This document shows, in pieces, positions 23,490-33,335 of a DNA stretch of 64,000 bases (position 1 is its first letter; each line of letters starts with the position of its first letter). The position numbers were made by a program, and so were the translations under genes. The notes below the pieces were generated by a model, which was not told where the DNA came from, did no database searches, and saw only the letters and a list, made by a program, of their open reading frames with translations. Source of the stretch: Wurfbainia villosa (taxonomy: Eukaryota; Streptophyta; Magnoliopsida; Zingiberales; Zingiberaceae); contig CM045990.1 of the NCBI GenBank assembly GCA_025175895.1, positions 4,960,001 through 5,024,000 of the forward strand. The letters are read 5' to 3'.

Positions 23490-25309
23490 TGTTGGGTTTT
23501 TCTGAGCCGCAAAAATCGCTTTTTGCGTTGCGGAAGCCCCGGCTACGGATCCGTGCGAAGTATAAAAATATAAAAACATGTATGTGCTTACAAAAACCCT
23601 AGATCTACCTTAGATCTAAGAGGTTAGAACATTACCCTCGTAGCGATGCCCTTCGCTTATCCCGCTCGTCCAAAAGTTCGCCGGAACTCGAGAGTGTCAA
23701 GTGCACACTCCTCTATTGGTATCCACACAAGCAATAGGTGGAGAAAAATGCCTTAGAGTGTGCTAGCACTCCTTTAGGAATTTCGACCAAGGAGAGGTTG
23801 GGAGAGGTAGAGCTTGAGAGAGAAGAGCACCAAGGTTGAAGATGAAGTTATTAAGCCACCAAAAATCAATTACCCCATCTAATGGAGTGGCCGGCCACTT
23901 CATGGAGAGGAGGTTACATGCATGCACGTAACTCCCATGACCCTTGGTCTCCCTTATGATGTGGCACCAATTGACAAAGTCAATGATGATGTGGAGCATC
24001 ATCATTGGCCGGCCATGCCAAGTCATCATCATGACATGGCATTTAGTCAAGTCAAACTTGACCTTTCATCTTCCCTCTCAAGTCAAGTCAAACTTGACCT
24101 CTAATCTCCCATGGTTGATCAAATCTAACCACTTGACTCAAGTCAATTTAATTTAATGAATCTTTATTCATTAATTTAAATTGATTTGATGAATCAAATC
24201 AAAATCAGACTCATTCAATACTTGAATCAACTTGAGTCTAACTCAATTAGTCTAATTTGGATTACTCTTAATCCAATTTGGTTCATCCCATGAACCTAAT
24301 CCTCATGGTTCATCATATGAACCTAATCTCCATCTAATTACTCTTATGTGTGTGACCCTATAGGTTCTTGTAACGTTGGCAATGTCCCTAAACCGATTTA
24401 GGAACATAAGCAATGAGAGGTATCTAGCAACACATCATTGCTACCCAAGTTACAAGAATGTTGAGCTCCAACATCACCTTTGTGACTACTAATTGTGACT
24501 CTCACAATATGTGACAATGTCCCTCTATCCTTGACATCTAGATTGACCAATCGAGGCATAGACCGTGTCATCCTCGGTACAATCTAAATCTTGAACTCCA
24601 AGTAGACTCACTCTAATCAAATGAGCTCAATATCTCATATTGACTCATTTGGGCATGGCCATGCACTTCGTGGTCTCACTCTATCAAGAATATCGATGTC
24701 ACTCCCGTCATATAGGAGGGATAGATCTCATCTACATCACTCACATCCCTCCGCATAATTTGTTACATACCCAGTAATCGCCTTTATAGTCCACCCATTT
24801 ACGGGTGACGTTTGACGAAGCCAAAGTATGCAACTCCTTATGTAGGGAACCATGGTGACTTCAGGTCTAAGGACTAATAGTCATACTAATAGCCACATGA
24901 GAAAGTATATGACACTCATATAACGATCCACGATACTTTCTCATGGCGGGTCATTCAGTATACATTCTCCAATGCATACCCATGTGTCAACTTGATATCT
25001 CATATCCATGACTTGTGAGATCAAGTCATCTTGTTGACCTACATGCTAGTCTCTACGCATTAACATTGTCCCTGAATGTTAATACTCGACTAGGAATGAT
25101 TAAGAGTAGTGTTCTCTATATCATCTCATTATCGATTCAACCAATCGATTGATATAGATAAGAACTTACTACTCAAGGACATTATTATATTTAGTTATTT
25201 GGCACCAATACAAGTAAATATAATAACCATGCCTTTATAAATAGGAATATGATACAATAAAGTCCATACAACAATCATCACATGATTGGCTCTAGGGCTT
25301 TCACTAACA
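23490..25309 (-). repeat. 5' LTR of B (1820 bp)
   Basis: Starts TGTTGGGTTTTTCTG and ends CTTTCACTAACA. It differs from the left LTR mainly by short differences near the first 60 bases and isolated substitutions. Confidence 0.95.
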
Positions 25310-25802
25310 TCCTCCCTGTAGGAAATTTGAGGCCGCTAGAGGGGGGGTGAATAGCGCGTGTTCGTTCATTGATGGAATTCGATCGTGATCGTCTCTACAA
25401 TTTCGTTAGTACACAGCGGAAATAGAAATAATACACAATAACGAAATAAACAATCACACATGAACACAATTATTTAACGTGGTTCGGAACCGCACGGTTC
25501 CTACTCCACGGATCGGGTTCGTATGAACCCTAGCGATGCCAATCACACACCACTATAAAACACTCCTTCTCGGAACAATCCGGAGGCGGAGAAACCTCGT
25601 ACAAGATGATTACAATAATAATCAAAAGCTACAAGCGAATACAATGAAATACAAAGCAAGACTAGTAAAGAAAAATACTTTACAAATGCTCTTGAATTCT
25701 TGATCACTAGGTTGATCGAGTAGCACTTGGAGACCCTGAATTGCAGCAGCAACTCGCCCCAAATCGCCTTAAAGAACCATGCCCAAATCCTCCATCACGA
25801 GC

Positions 25803-25813
25803 TCCTTATAAAG
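25803..25813 (-). promoter_or_regulatory. Probable LTR promoter (TATA) of family D
   Basis: Minus-strand GCTTTATAAGGAGC is identical in the right LTR near 30970-30980. It lies beside the CAGTCGACTG cluster, which would be just upstream in element orientation. Confidence 0.45.
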
Positions 25814-26369
25814 CTTCAACCGATGCTGGAAAAAGTCGATCAGTCGACTGCTCGGGACCATCAGTCGACTGATTCCACTGTTGTCGTGAGACAACGGCTA
25901 GATCCATGCTGGATAAGTTCAATGGATCTACCATCAGTCGACTGATCAAACCCATCAGTCGACTGATGGTGTCCTCACCATTGTTGGTCCCGGGCAGTGA
26001 GACTATACTCGTGGTCGAATTCGAGCACCGATCGATCGATCATGCGATCGATCATTGCTCGAGCATCATCGATCGTCATCCTCCGCTCATTGCTAGGCCA
26101 CTTCCCGTAGTCAAACCCTAGTTGACTCGGTCCAGTCGACTGTCACATGGCACCAGTCGACTGGCACACCTCAAACATGAGGTTTTAGCTCAAGTATGGT
26201 TCCCCCATACTTGCTATACCACCCTTAGCCTAGACCTAAGCCTTCTAGCCACCTCCATCAGCCTCACGCCTCTCGGATCCCTCCAAGTCTTCCATGACTT
26301 GTTCATCCATCGCGCTAGCCTTCAGGTGCTTCCATCGGCTATGTCATGCTAACGGTGTCTACACCGCCA

Positions 26370-26780
26370 AGGCACATTGGACTTATTCCGCCAAGACTCC
26401 GCTTGGACTTTACGCCGCCAACCATTGGACTTATGCTGCCAAGACTCCCTCTTGGACTTTACGCCACCAATATCAAACCCCTTGGACTTTTACATTGCCA
26501 AGACTCAAGCTTGAACTTTCCATGCCAAGACCATGCTTGGACTTTCCCTTGCCAACCCATGTTGGACTTCTCAAATGCCAAGACCATGCTTGGACTTTCC
26601 CTTGCCAACCCATGTTGGACTTTTACATTGCCAAGACCCATTCTTGGACTTTTCATGTGTCAAGTGTCCCACTTGGACTTTTCATGCCAAGTACTCAAGA
26701 CTTGGACTTTACCAAATGCCAAGTGTTCCACTTAGACTTTCCATGCCAAGTACCCATGACTTGGACTTTACCTTGACAAT
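26370..26780. repeat. Tandem CCAAG/CTTGGACTTT units in D LTR
   Basis: Ten or more degenerate units of 25-40 bp each pair CCAAG with CTTGG and end in ACTTT. The same array is in the right D LTR (31550-31950) and, shorter, in the E solo LTR (36225-36480). Open frames seen here on both strands follow from the repeat period. Confidence 0.8.
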
Positions 26781-26872
26781 TACATTGTCATATATTTTTG
26801 TCGAACATCAAAACATCACTCGAGTCAAACTCGAGTCCTGGTCAATCATGACCTGGGCCGATTGCACCAACA

Positions 26873-28813
26873 ATCTCCCCCTTTTTGATGTTTGACAAAA
26901 ACCAAACAAATCATTGAGTTAGAACACTAACTCAAATCCCTTACCAATTATCCCAAATTGGTAATCTTAAACATTCTCCAAATGTTCTCCCCCAAACATT
27001 CTCTCCCTTTTTGACTAACATCAAAAAGGTTATCTCTCCAAGGAGGTCAAAGTCTCATGTCCCAATGAGATTTTACAATCTCCCCCTTAGTCCAAAAATA
27101 CCAAGGATGTCTACCATCTTCCTAGTGATAAGTCTCATATCACTCAAGAGAGGCAATCCTATTCACTCTCCCAATTTCCAAATTGGGTTTCTAAAAGTCT
27201 CATCAATTTTCCAATTGATTTCATATTCTCCCATAACTTCTCTTCAAGGAGAAAAACACATCCATCATCCCAAGATGGATACCTCCCCCTAAATACTTAC
27301 TCCCCCTTGACCATTGCACCAACAATGTCCTTGGAAAGTCCCTAAGCCAATAGGAACTCTAAACCATCAAAATTAAGGTTAGAAATTCAACATTGAACTT
27401 TCCAACACCTTAAAATTGATACAAACCCTAAACACCTCTCCTAATCCATATCCAATGGATTTTCACCCTTCATCATGCTTCCCAAAGCATATCCTAGGGT
27501 TAGGAGTGGTTAGGGACCTTAACCGCAGCTGAAATCGTGTTAACCAACCTTGGTTATCTCGAAATCAGGCTATCAGTCAAGTGATTCAGAAATCAGTTGA
27601 CTGCCACCCAGGGGCAGTCGACTGATTACTGAAAATCTCGATTTTCAGTTATCAGAAACGAGTTTTGGAAAAACATAACTAATTATACGTATATCGAAAA
27701 ATCATGAAAATTCATACGTATAATACTTATGACCAATACAATGGGTGAAAAATATTTGAAAATTATTTTACTCATAAAATAGTGAGTTTGATACAAAATC
27801 CAAAAGTGACTAAAAACTTCAAAGTTTAAGCTCACTTTGTATCAATCTCATCAATTGTGATTGCTATCAAAAGATAGGCTTCACCAAGGTTTTCTAAAAT
27901 GATTTTAAAATGTTTTTGAAAATCTATTTTGAACCATGGTTTATTAGCTAAATATACATAACTTGTATATCAGCTTTTCTTATGATTCTTGGTGATAATT
28001 AAAATAAGTTTGAGTTCATCTAGATGCACTACCTATGCACCTTGAACCTAACTTATTATCCTAGCATCTCACATGTATCTAGGGTGTATAAATATACATA
28101 CATGTCAATGTGATGTGAGATGTGGGTTTTGATTCATTTTATCTAGGGTTTCATGCATTTCCTAGGCAACCCTACTTGATTCCCTTATAAATGAGACTTC
28201 AAGTCATGCCATTTTCCTTAAATCAATGTTCAATCAAATTAATGCATGAAATGATCATGGAATAGTGATAGCAATATTAAGCATGGCCAATGATCATGAT
28301 GTCATGGCATAATATGAAATCTAAAAACGCATGACATAAATCCTTAATCCCTAAGCATAGTCATGACATACAAAATGATTAAGAATAAACATGATGTCAT
28401 GACATGACATATGACAAACAAATCATGGCAAGTAAAAAGTATAGGTATAAGTATACCTAAATTTTAATATTAATTGTCATTTGATATAATTCATCATATT
28501 TTTCCATATTTCTACTTTTCTCCCAAGTGTGCCAAAAACCCAAAATGGCACACCAACCTCTAAACCTAAATTGTGCCAATTTGATCATTTTATCAAACTT
28601 CTCAAATAATATTGGAACATCCTAAAATCTTTTAGGATTAAGACTCAAATGTATTTTCAATGTGACCCTAACCTTGAAAATAACCTAAAGTGTCACCTTT
28701 ATCATGGTTGAGTTAACTACCCATCCAATCAAGGTTGGCACACCCTAACCCCATCTAGCGTGAATCAATCACACTCTTAGGAACCCAAAACCTATTTGAG
28801 CTCCTAGGGTTAA
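26873..28813 (-). other. Noncoding 3' region of D with several polypurine tracts
   Basis: Minus-strand AAAAAGGGGGAGAT abuts the LTR start TGTTGG. Further purine tracts of the form GGGGGAG or AAGGGGGA lie at about 26987, 27080, 27284 and 27300, each 5-7 G long. Multiple polypurine tracts are a known Sirevirus trait. Two more CAG-TCGACTG-like palindromes are at 27590-27625. No pol remnant and no credible ORF; AT-rich throughout. Confidence 0.75.
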
Positions 28814-30418
28814 TTAGGTATTCCTTAGGGATAACCTCCCTAGATACTTCCTAATGACCCTCCTAGGCTTATTAGCCTTGGTCATTTTGGTCTTGCCTAG
28901 GTTAACCTTAGGGATTGCCTCCCTAATAACCTTCTTAGTGGCCACCCTAGGTTTCTTCGAAACCCTAGCCACTAAGCACAACCTTTGGTCAACCCTAGGG
29001 ATGACTTCCCCATTGACCTTGGTCTTCCTAGACCTAGTTAGTGTTCCATAATCAAATGGAACACTATGGTAAGCCACCTTAGGCTTAGGTTTGTGATCCA
29101 AACCTTGCTTGCCCTTGGTTGACTTTTGACTTTGAGGTCCTAGGTGTTGACTTTGAGATCTAGACCTAAACTTTTGATCATTAGACCATTTAAATTGAGT
29201 TTGTACATTCCTAAGGGTCTTTTCTATTTTCTCAAGCCTTGACCTCAAGGCTTGGTTCTCCAATTCTAATTGCCCAATTTTTGAGTTTTGATTTAAACCA
29301 TGGGCATTGTTCTTTCTAGGCATATGCCTAGTCCATTTAGAGTTAAAACCTAAGTGTTCTTGTATTTTCCTAATAGATTCCTTAGGTAAGGTTTTTCTAG
29401 GGACATTAGTCCCAAATTTCTCCTTATTTCCTAAGTGGACCTTTTTAGCACCTAAACAAATATGTTTATTACTTCTAGCATGCTTTTCATGTACAATAGC
29501 AAGAGAATTAAAACTTCTAGCATGCTTTTGCCTATTAACTAAGGAAGGTGCATTATTGAAATATACCTTAGGGTTTGCCTTGGATGCCTCCCCTACTTGT
29601 GATGCTCCTTCTTTAGTCTTTTTGCTCCCCCTAAGACATTTACTCCGGTAGTGTCCCGATAGCCGGCATTTGAAGCAAACCACGTGCTCCTTGCTTTTAA
29701 TTGTCGAGGGACCGACATTCTTGACCTTTGGTGCCGGAGGAGTCTTCTTAACCCATTTAGGACACTTACTCTTGTAGTGTCCTTGCTCCCTACACTCAAA
29801 GCATATAATATTCATTTTATTATTAATCAACATGCTTGAGTTACCTAAATCCATGGTGATCGGAGTGGGTTCTTCATCCCTCCCAGAGGTTGAGGCTTCT
29901 TCTTTATTTTGTTCCGGCTCCGATGTGGATGGTCTCTCCTCCTCAATCACAGAAGTGGATGCTTCTTCCACCTTTTCTACTTCCTTCTCCGATCCGGATG
30001 TTGATTCCTTACTTTCTTGTGAGGATGATGAAGCTTCCACTTCGGTCTCCTCCTCTTCCAAGTCTTCTTGGACCGATTCGGGATTGTCGTAGAACTTGAC
30101 CAACTTGTTCCACAACTCCTTGGCATCCTTATAGCTTCCTAATCTAGACAAAATGTCGTTAGGTATCAAATTAATCAACATTTTTGTTACCTTAACGGTT
30201 GTCTTGAATTTTTGGCATTGCTCCTCGGTCCATCGCTTCATTTTAAGGATTTCGCCGTTCTCTCCTCTCGGAGCATCAAAACCTATAATCACGGCAAACC
30301 AATTTTCTATATTCATCATTAGAAAATATTCCATTCTACCTTTCCAATACGCTAAATGTTCACGGTCGAAGGAAGGCGGAACGTTGATGTCGTCACCCAA
30401 TCTCTCCTTGAATTCCAT
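28814..30418 (-). CDS. Gag-like polyprotein of D, two zinc knuckles, intact
   Basis: The 534-residue ORF is open from the ATG at 30418, 53 bases from the PBS. Residues 1-115 resemble the Copia gag N-terminal domain (HLAYWKGRMEYFL, KELWNKLVKFY). Residues 118-185 are an acidic Ser/Glu linker. There are two CCHC knuckles, C206-x2-C209-x4-H214-x4-C219 and C248-x2-C251-x4-H256-x4-C261. A short coiled coil lies around residues 385-420 (QLELENQALRSRLEKIEKTL), and the C-terminus is very basic. Likely role: capsid formation and RNA binding for D particles. No protease motif (DSG/DTG) follows, and the stop at 28814 is the end of coding. Two knuckles differ from the single one of A, B, C and F. Confidence 0.88.
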   Translation of the reverse strand: MEFKERLGDDINVPPSFDREHLAYWKGRMEYFLMMNIENWFAVIIGFDAPRGENGEILKMKRWTEEQCQKFKTTVKVTKMLINLIPNDILSRLGSYKDAKELWNKLVKFYDNPESVQEDLEEEETEVEASSSSQESKESTSGSEKEVEKVEEASTSVIEEERPSTSEPEQNKEEASTSGRDEEPTPITMDLGNSSMLINNKMNIICFECREQGHYKSKCPKWVKKTPPAPKVKNVGPSTIKSKEHVVCFKCRLSGHYRSKCLRGSKKTKEGASQVGEASKANPKVYFNNAPSLVNRQKHARSFNSLAIVHEKHARSNKHICLGAKKVHLGNKEKFGTNVPRKTLPKESIRKIQEHLGFNSKWTRHMPRKNNAHGLNQNSKIGQLELENQALRSRLEKIEKTLRNVQTQFKWSNDQKFRSRSQSQHLGPQSQKSTKGKQGLDHKPKPKVAYHSVPFDYGTLTRSRKTKVNGEVIPRVDQRLCLVARVSKKPRVATKKVIREAIPKVNLGKTKMTKANKPRRVIRKYLGRLSLRNT

Positions 30419-30470
30419 CTTGTTCCTCTAGCGTCTTGACTCCGGGTTGTTAATCCATAGAAGAGCCCCG

Positions 30471-30483
30471 GGCTCTGATACCA
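30471..30483 (-). promoter_or_regulatory. PBS of D (initiator tRNA-Met)
   Basis: Minus-strand TGGTATCAGAGCCCGGG begins two bases from the LTR edge and matches the initiator tRNA-Met complement over 13 bases. Confidence 0.85.
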
Positions 30484-30485
30484 CT

Positions 30486-32054
30486 TGTAGGAAATTTGAG
30501 GCCGCTAGAGGGGGGTGAATAGCGCGTGTTCGTTCGTTGATGGAATTCGATCGTGATCGTCTCTAGAATTTTGTTAGTACATAGCGGAAATAGAAATAAT
30601 ACAATAACGAAATAAACAATCACACATGAACACAATTATTTAACGTGGTTCGGAACCGCACGGTTCCTACTCCACGGATTGGGTTCGTACGAACCCTAGC
30701 GATGCCAATCACACACCACTATAAAACACTCCTTCTCGGAACAATCCGGAGGCGGAGAAACCTCGTACAAGATGATTACAACAATAATCAAAAGCTACAA
30801 GCGAATACAATGAAATACAAAGCAAGACTAGTAAAGAAAAACACTTTACAAATGCTCTTGAATGCTTGATCGCTAGGTTGATCGAGTAGCACTTGGAGAC
30901 CCTGAATTGCAGCAGCAACTCGCCCCAAATTGCCTCAAAGAACCATGCCCAAATCCTCCATCACGAGCTCCTTATAAAGCTTCAACCTGTGCTAGAAAAA
31001 GTCGATCAGTCGACTGCTCGGGACCATCAGTCGACTGATTCCACTGTTGTCGTGAGACAACGGCTAGATCCACGCTGGATAAGTTCAATGGATCTACCAT
31101 CATTCGACTGATCAAACCCATCAGTCGACTGATGGTGTCCTCACTCGACTGCTGGTCCCAGCGGTCGAGTGAGACTATACTCTGTGGCCGAATTCCCGAG
31201 CACCAGTCGACTGATCATGCGATCAGTCGACTGCTCGAGCCATCAGTCGACTGTCATCCTCTGGCAGTCGACTGCTAGGCCACTTCCCGTAGTCAAACCC
31301 TAGTTGACTCGGTCCAGTCGACTGCCACATGGCACCAGTCGACTGGCACACCTCAAACATGAGGTTTTAGCTCAAGTATGGTTCCCCCATACTTGCTATA
31401 CCACCCTTAGCCTAGACCTAAGCCTTCTAGCCACCTCCATCAGCCTCATGCCTCTCGGATCCCTCCAAGTCTTCCATGACTTGTTCATCCATCGCGCTAG
31501 CCTTCAGGTTCTTCCATCGGCTATGTCATGCTAACGGTGTCTACACTGCCAAGGCACATTGGACTTATGCCGCCAAGACTCCGCTTGGACTTTACGCCGC
31601 CAACCATTGGACTTATGCTGCCAAGACTCCCTCTTGGACTTTACGCCGCCAATATCTAATCCCTTGGAGTTTTACATTGCCAAGACTCAAGCTTGGACTT
31701 TCCATTCCAAGACCATGCTTGGACTTTCCCTTGCCAACCCATGTTGGACTTCTCAAATGCCAAGGCCATGCTTGGACTTTCCCTTGCCAACCCATGTTGG
31801 ACTTTTACATTGCCGAGACCCATGCTTGGACTTTTCATGTGCCAAGTGTCCCACTTGGACTTTTCATGCCAAGTACTCAAGACTTGGACTTTACCAAATG
31901 TCAAGTGTTCCACTTGGACTTTCCACGCCAAGTACCCATGACTTGGACTTTACCTTGACAATTACATTGTCATATATTTTTGTCGAACATCAAAACATCA
32001 CTCGAGTCAAACTCGAGTCTTGGTCAATCGTGACCTGGGCCGATTGCACCAACA
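30486..32054 (-). repeat. 5' LTR of D (1569 bp)
   Basis: Starts TGTAGGAAATTTGAGG and ends GATTGCACCAACA. About nine exact CAGTCGACTG palindromes lie at 30995-31345, the richest cluster in the window. AACGTGGTTCGG at 30643 and CCTACTCCACGG at 30666 form the module shared with E and I. Confidence 0.93.
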
Positions 32055-32059
32055 CTCCC

Positions 32060-32956
32060 TTATGGTCCCTCATCACCACATCTCTTAAATCTTGCTCGTA
32101 GAGGGGTAAGATATTTACTAGCTGCTTTTCTTGGTTCAAGATTGAACATGCTTATCTTCACAGAATTATCAGTAGTTTGCTCTTTATATTCCATTTTATC
32201 TATATATTGTAAATAATATAACTCACCACAAATATCCTCACCAAAAGATTGATTAGCCGATTCTATTATGTCAAATGAAATTTTATCATTACAAATCACT
32301 AAATGGGCTTCGTTATTGATAGCTAAAGTTTTGGTGAGGGTTAAGGTAGGATCTTCTAGACCCTTGAGGTTAGGAGGTGTTTTGATTGAAGCAATGCACT
32401 CCTCGATTAAAGTATCAATTATATAATCATCAAGTTCTTCTTCCAGTGGTGATTGAATGGATTGTTCTTCTTTACTTCCTATGTCATCCACGTCTTCCTC
32501 ATCCATTTGCTCAAAGTGAGTCTCCGCCATATTAGTTGTAATCCAGTCATCTAAGTCACCTTCTCGTCGTTTGGTTTCTTCTCTTGCTAGATCTCGTTGC
32601 ATAATCTCCGCAAATTGTCGGCTATGCTTCTCGTACTCCCTAGTAAAATTGGCTAGCAAGGCTTCTAAGCGGGGGCTTGGTTCTGGATAAAATTCACATG
32701 GTGATTCATAGCTCTCGTGCTCACTTGGGAAATAATATTGAGGGTTCAAGTAGCCAGGGTCATAACTATATAAATAGGATTCATCTCGTGGCCACTAGTT
32801 GTAATCATAGGTGACATCTTCTTGCTCAAATTTTGAAGATTCAAATATATCCAGACAATCGTTAATGGTATGTCACGTTTCACCACAATGCTCACAATAA
32901 ATATTACCGAAACTCACAGCATTAAATTGACCATAATCATGAGTAAAAGCATGCAT
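32060..32956 (-). pseudogene. Gag-like ORF of Athila-like element H, two stops
   Basis: From the ATG at 32956 the frame reads HDYGQFNAVSFGN, then a CCHC-type knuckle (C-x2-C-x4-H-x4-C near 32880-32925) whose fourth spacer residue is a TGA. A TAG follows near 32795, then 229 open codons to 32060. The order 'knuckle, acidic segment, YDPGYLNPQYYF' recalls the C-terminal part of Athila gag, where a knuckle is followed by a NPGWRNHPNF-type segment. The long N-terminal gag domain is missing and the ORF starts about 350 bp from the PBS, so H looks like a shortened, non-autonomous derivative. The frame breaks at 32055, where D is inserted. Confidence 0.55.
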
Positions 32957-33311
32957 GTTTATATACAGGAAAATATAGACAAGTAAAGGAACAACAGTGC
33001 CATAGCAAGAGTCTTAAAAAAATGCTAAGAAAATAACTAAAAGAAAAACTATTAGAAAATAACTAAAGCTAGAAAAAAAACTAAGATCTAAATTAGTACT
33101 AAATTAAACTAGAGCACTAAACCAGATGAAGAAAAACTAAAAATTTAAATAAAGCAAGATGTCTACTAAAATTAATCTAAACTAAATTTAAATAATTAAA
33201 AGTCAAAAACTAAAATAATTTTAAAAAATAATAAAAAAATAAAAATAAAAAATTGAATCTACCCTAAGTCCGATCCAACTGTCCACTTTCGATTCGATAT
33301 CGAATCAATAG
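32957..33311 (-). other. Purine/pyrimidine-biased leader of H
   Basis: An A-rich stretch in plus orientation (many AAACTAAA and AATAAAA blocks) between the PBS and the gag-like ORF of H. No ORF or conserved structure seen. Confidence 0.6.
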
Positions 33312-33329
33312 TCCCCAGCAACGGCGCTA
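33312..33329 (-). promoter_or_regulatory. PBS of H (tRNA-Asp type)
   Basis: Plus-strand TCCCCAGCAACGGCGCTA differs by two bases from the plant tRNA-Asp 3' end TCCCCGGCAACGGCGCCA. This is the primer site typical of Athila-type elements. Confidence 0.8.
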
Positions 33330-33335
33330 AAAACT

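Larger units (their letters stand above)
16208..25309 (-). mobile_element. Complete Copia (Angela/BARE-like) retrotransposon B
   Basis: It has two LTRs (16208-18033 and 23490-25309), a PPT, a PBS and one gag-pol frame, 9102 bp in all. The target duplication TCCTC is perfect (16203-16207 and 25310-25314). The LTR pair differs at only scattered positions by eye, so insertion was recent. It sits in the old element H, immediately beside insertion D. A second, partial copy of the same LTR family lies at 61911-63657 in opposite orientation. Confidence 0.96.
25317..26872 (-). repeat. 3' LTR of D (1556 bp)
   Basis: Starts TGTAGGAAATTTGAGG and ends GATTGCACCAACA. It carries six exact CAGTCGACTG palindromes, a minus-strand CTTTATAAGG TATA near 25805, and degenerate 30-bp units of the CCAAG-n-CTTGGACTTT type at 26370-26780. 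Between about 25970 and 26095 it departs from its sister LTR: palindromes there read as CGATCGATCG-like sequence. Confidence 0.93.
25317..32054 (-). mobile_element. Gag-only Sirevirus-like retrotransposon D
   Basis: LTRs lie at 25317-26872 and 30486-32054, flanked by a perfect CTCCC duplication (25312-25316 and 32055-32059). The 3.6-kb interior has a PBS, one intact gag ORF, and a 1.9-kb noncoding 3' part with repeated polypurine tracts. Protease, integrase and RT are absent with no remnant I can see, so D is non-autonomous and needs enzymes in trans. The plan matches what has been described as terminal-repeat retrotransposons with a GAG domain. The closely matching LTRs and open gag suggest recent activity. 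Confidence 0.93.

Noticed and set aside
26294..26776. Overlapping ORFs of 120-180 codons on both strands in the D LTRs (also near 31476-32101 and 36192-36545).
   Set aside because: They follow the period of the CCAAG/CTTGGACTTT tandem units; all frames are open to a similar degree and there is no domain.
26873..28813. Possible env-like gene in the 3' region of D, as some Sireviruses have.
   Set aside because: No minus-strand ORF of useful length, no membrane segment; the region is AT-rich and noncoding.
16208..32054. B and D as one large compound element.
   Set aside because: Each has its own perfect 5-bp duplication, own LTR pair, PBS and PPT, and the LTRs are unrelated.
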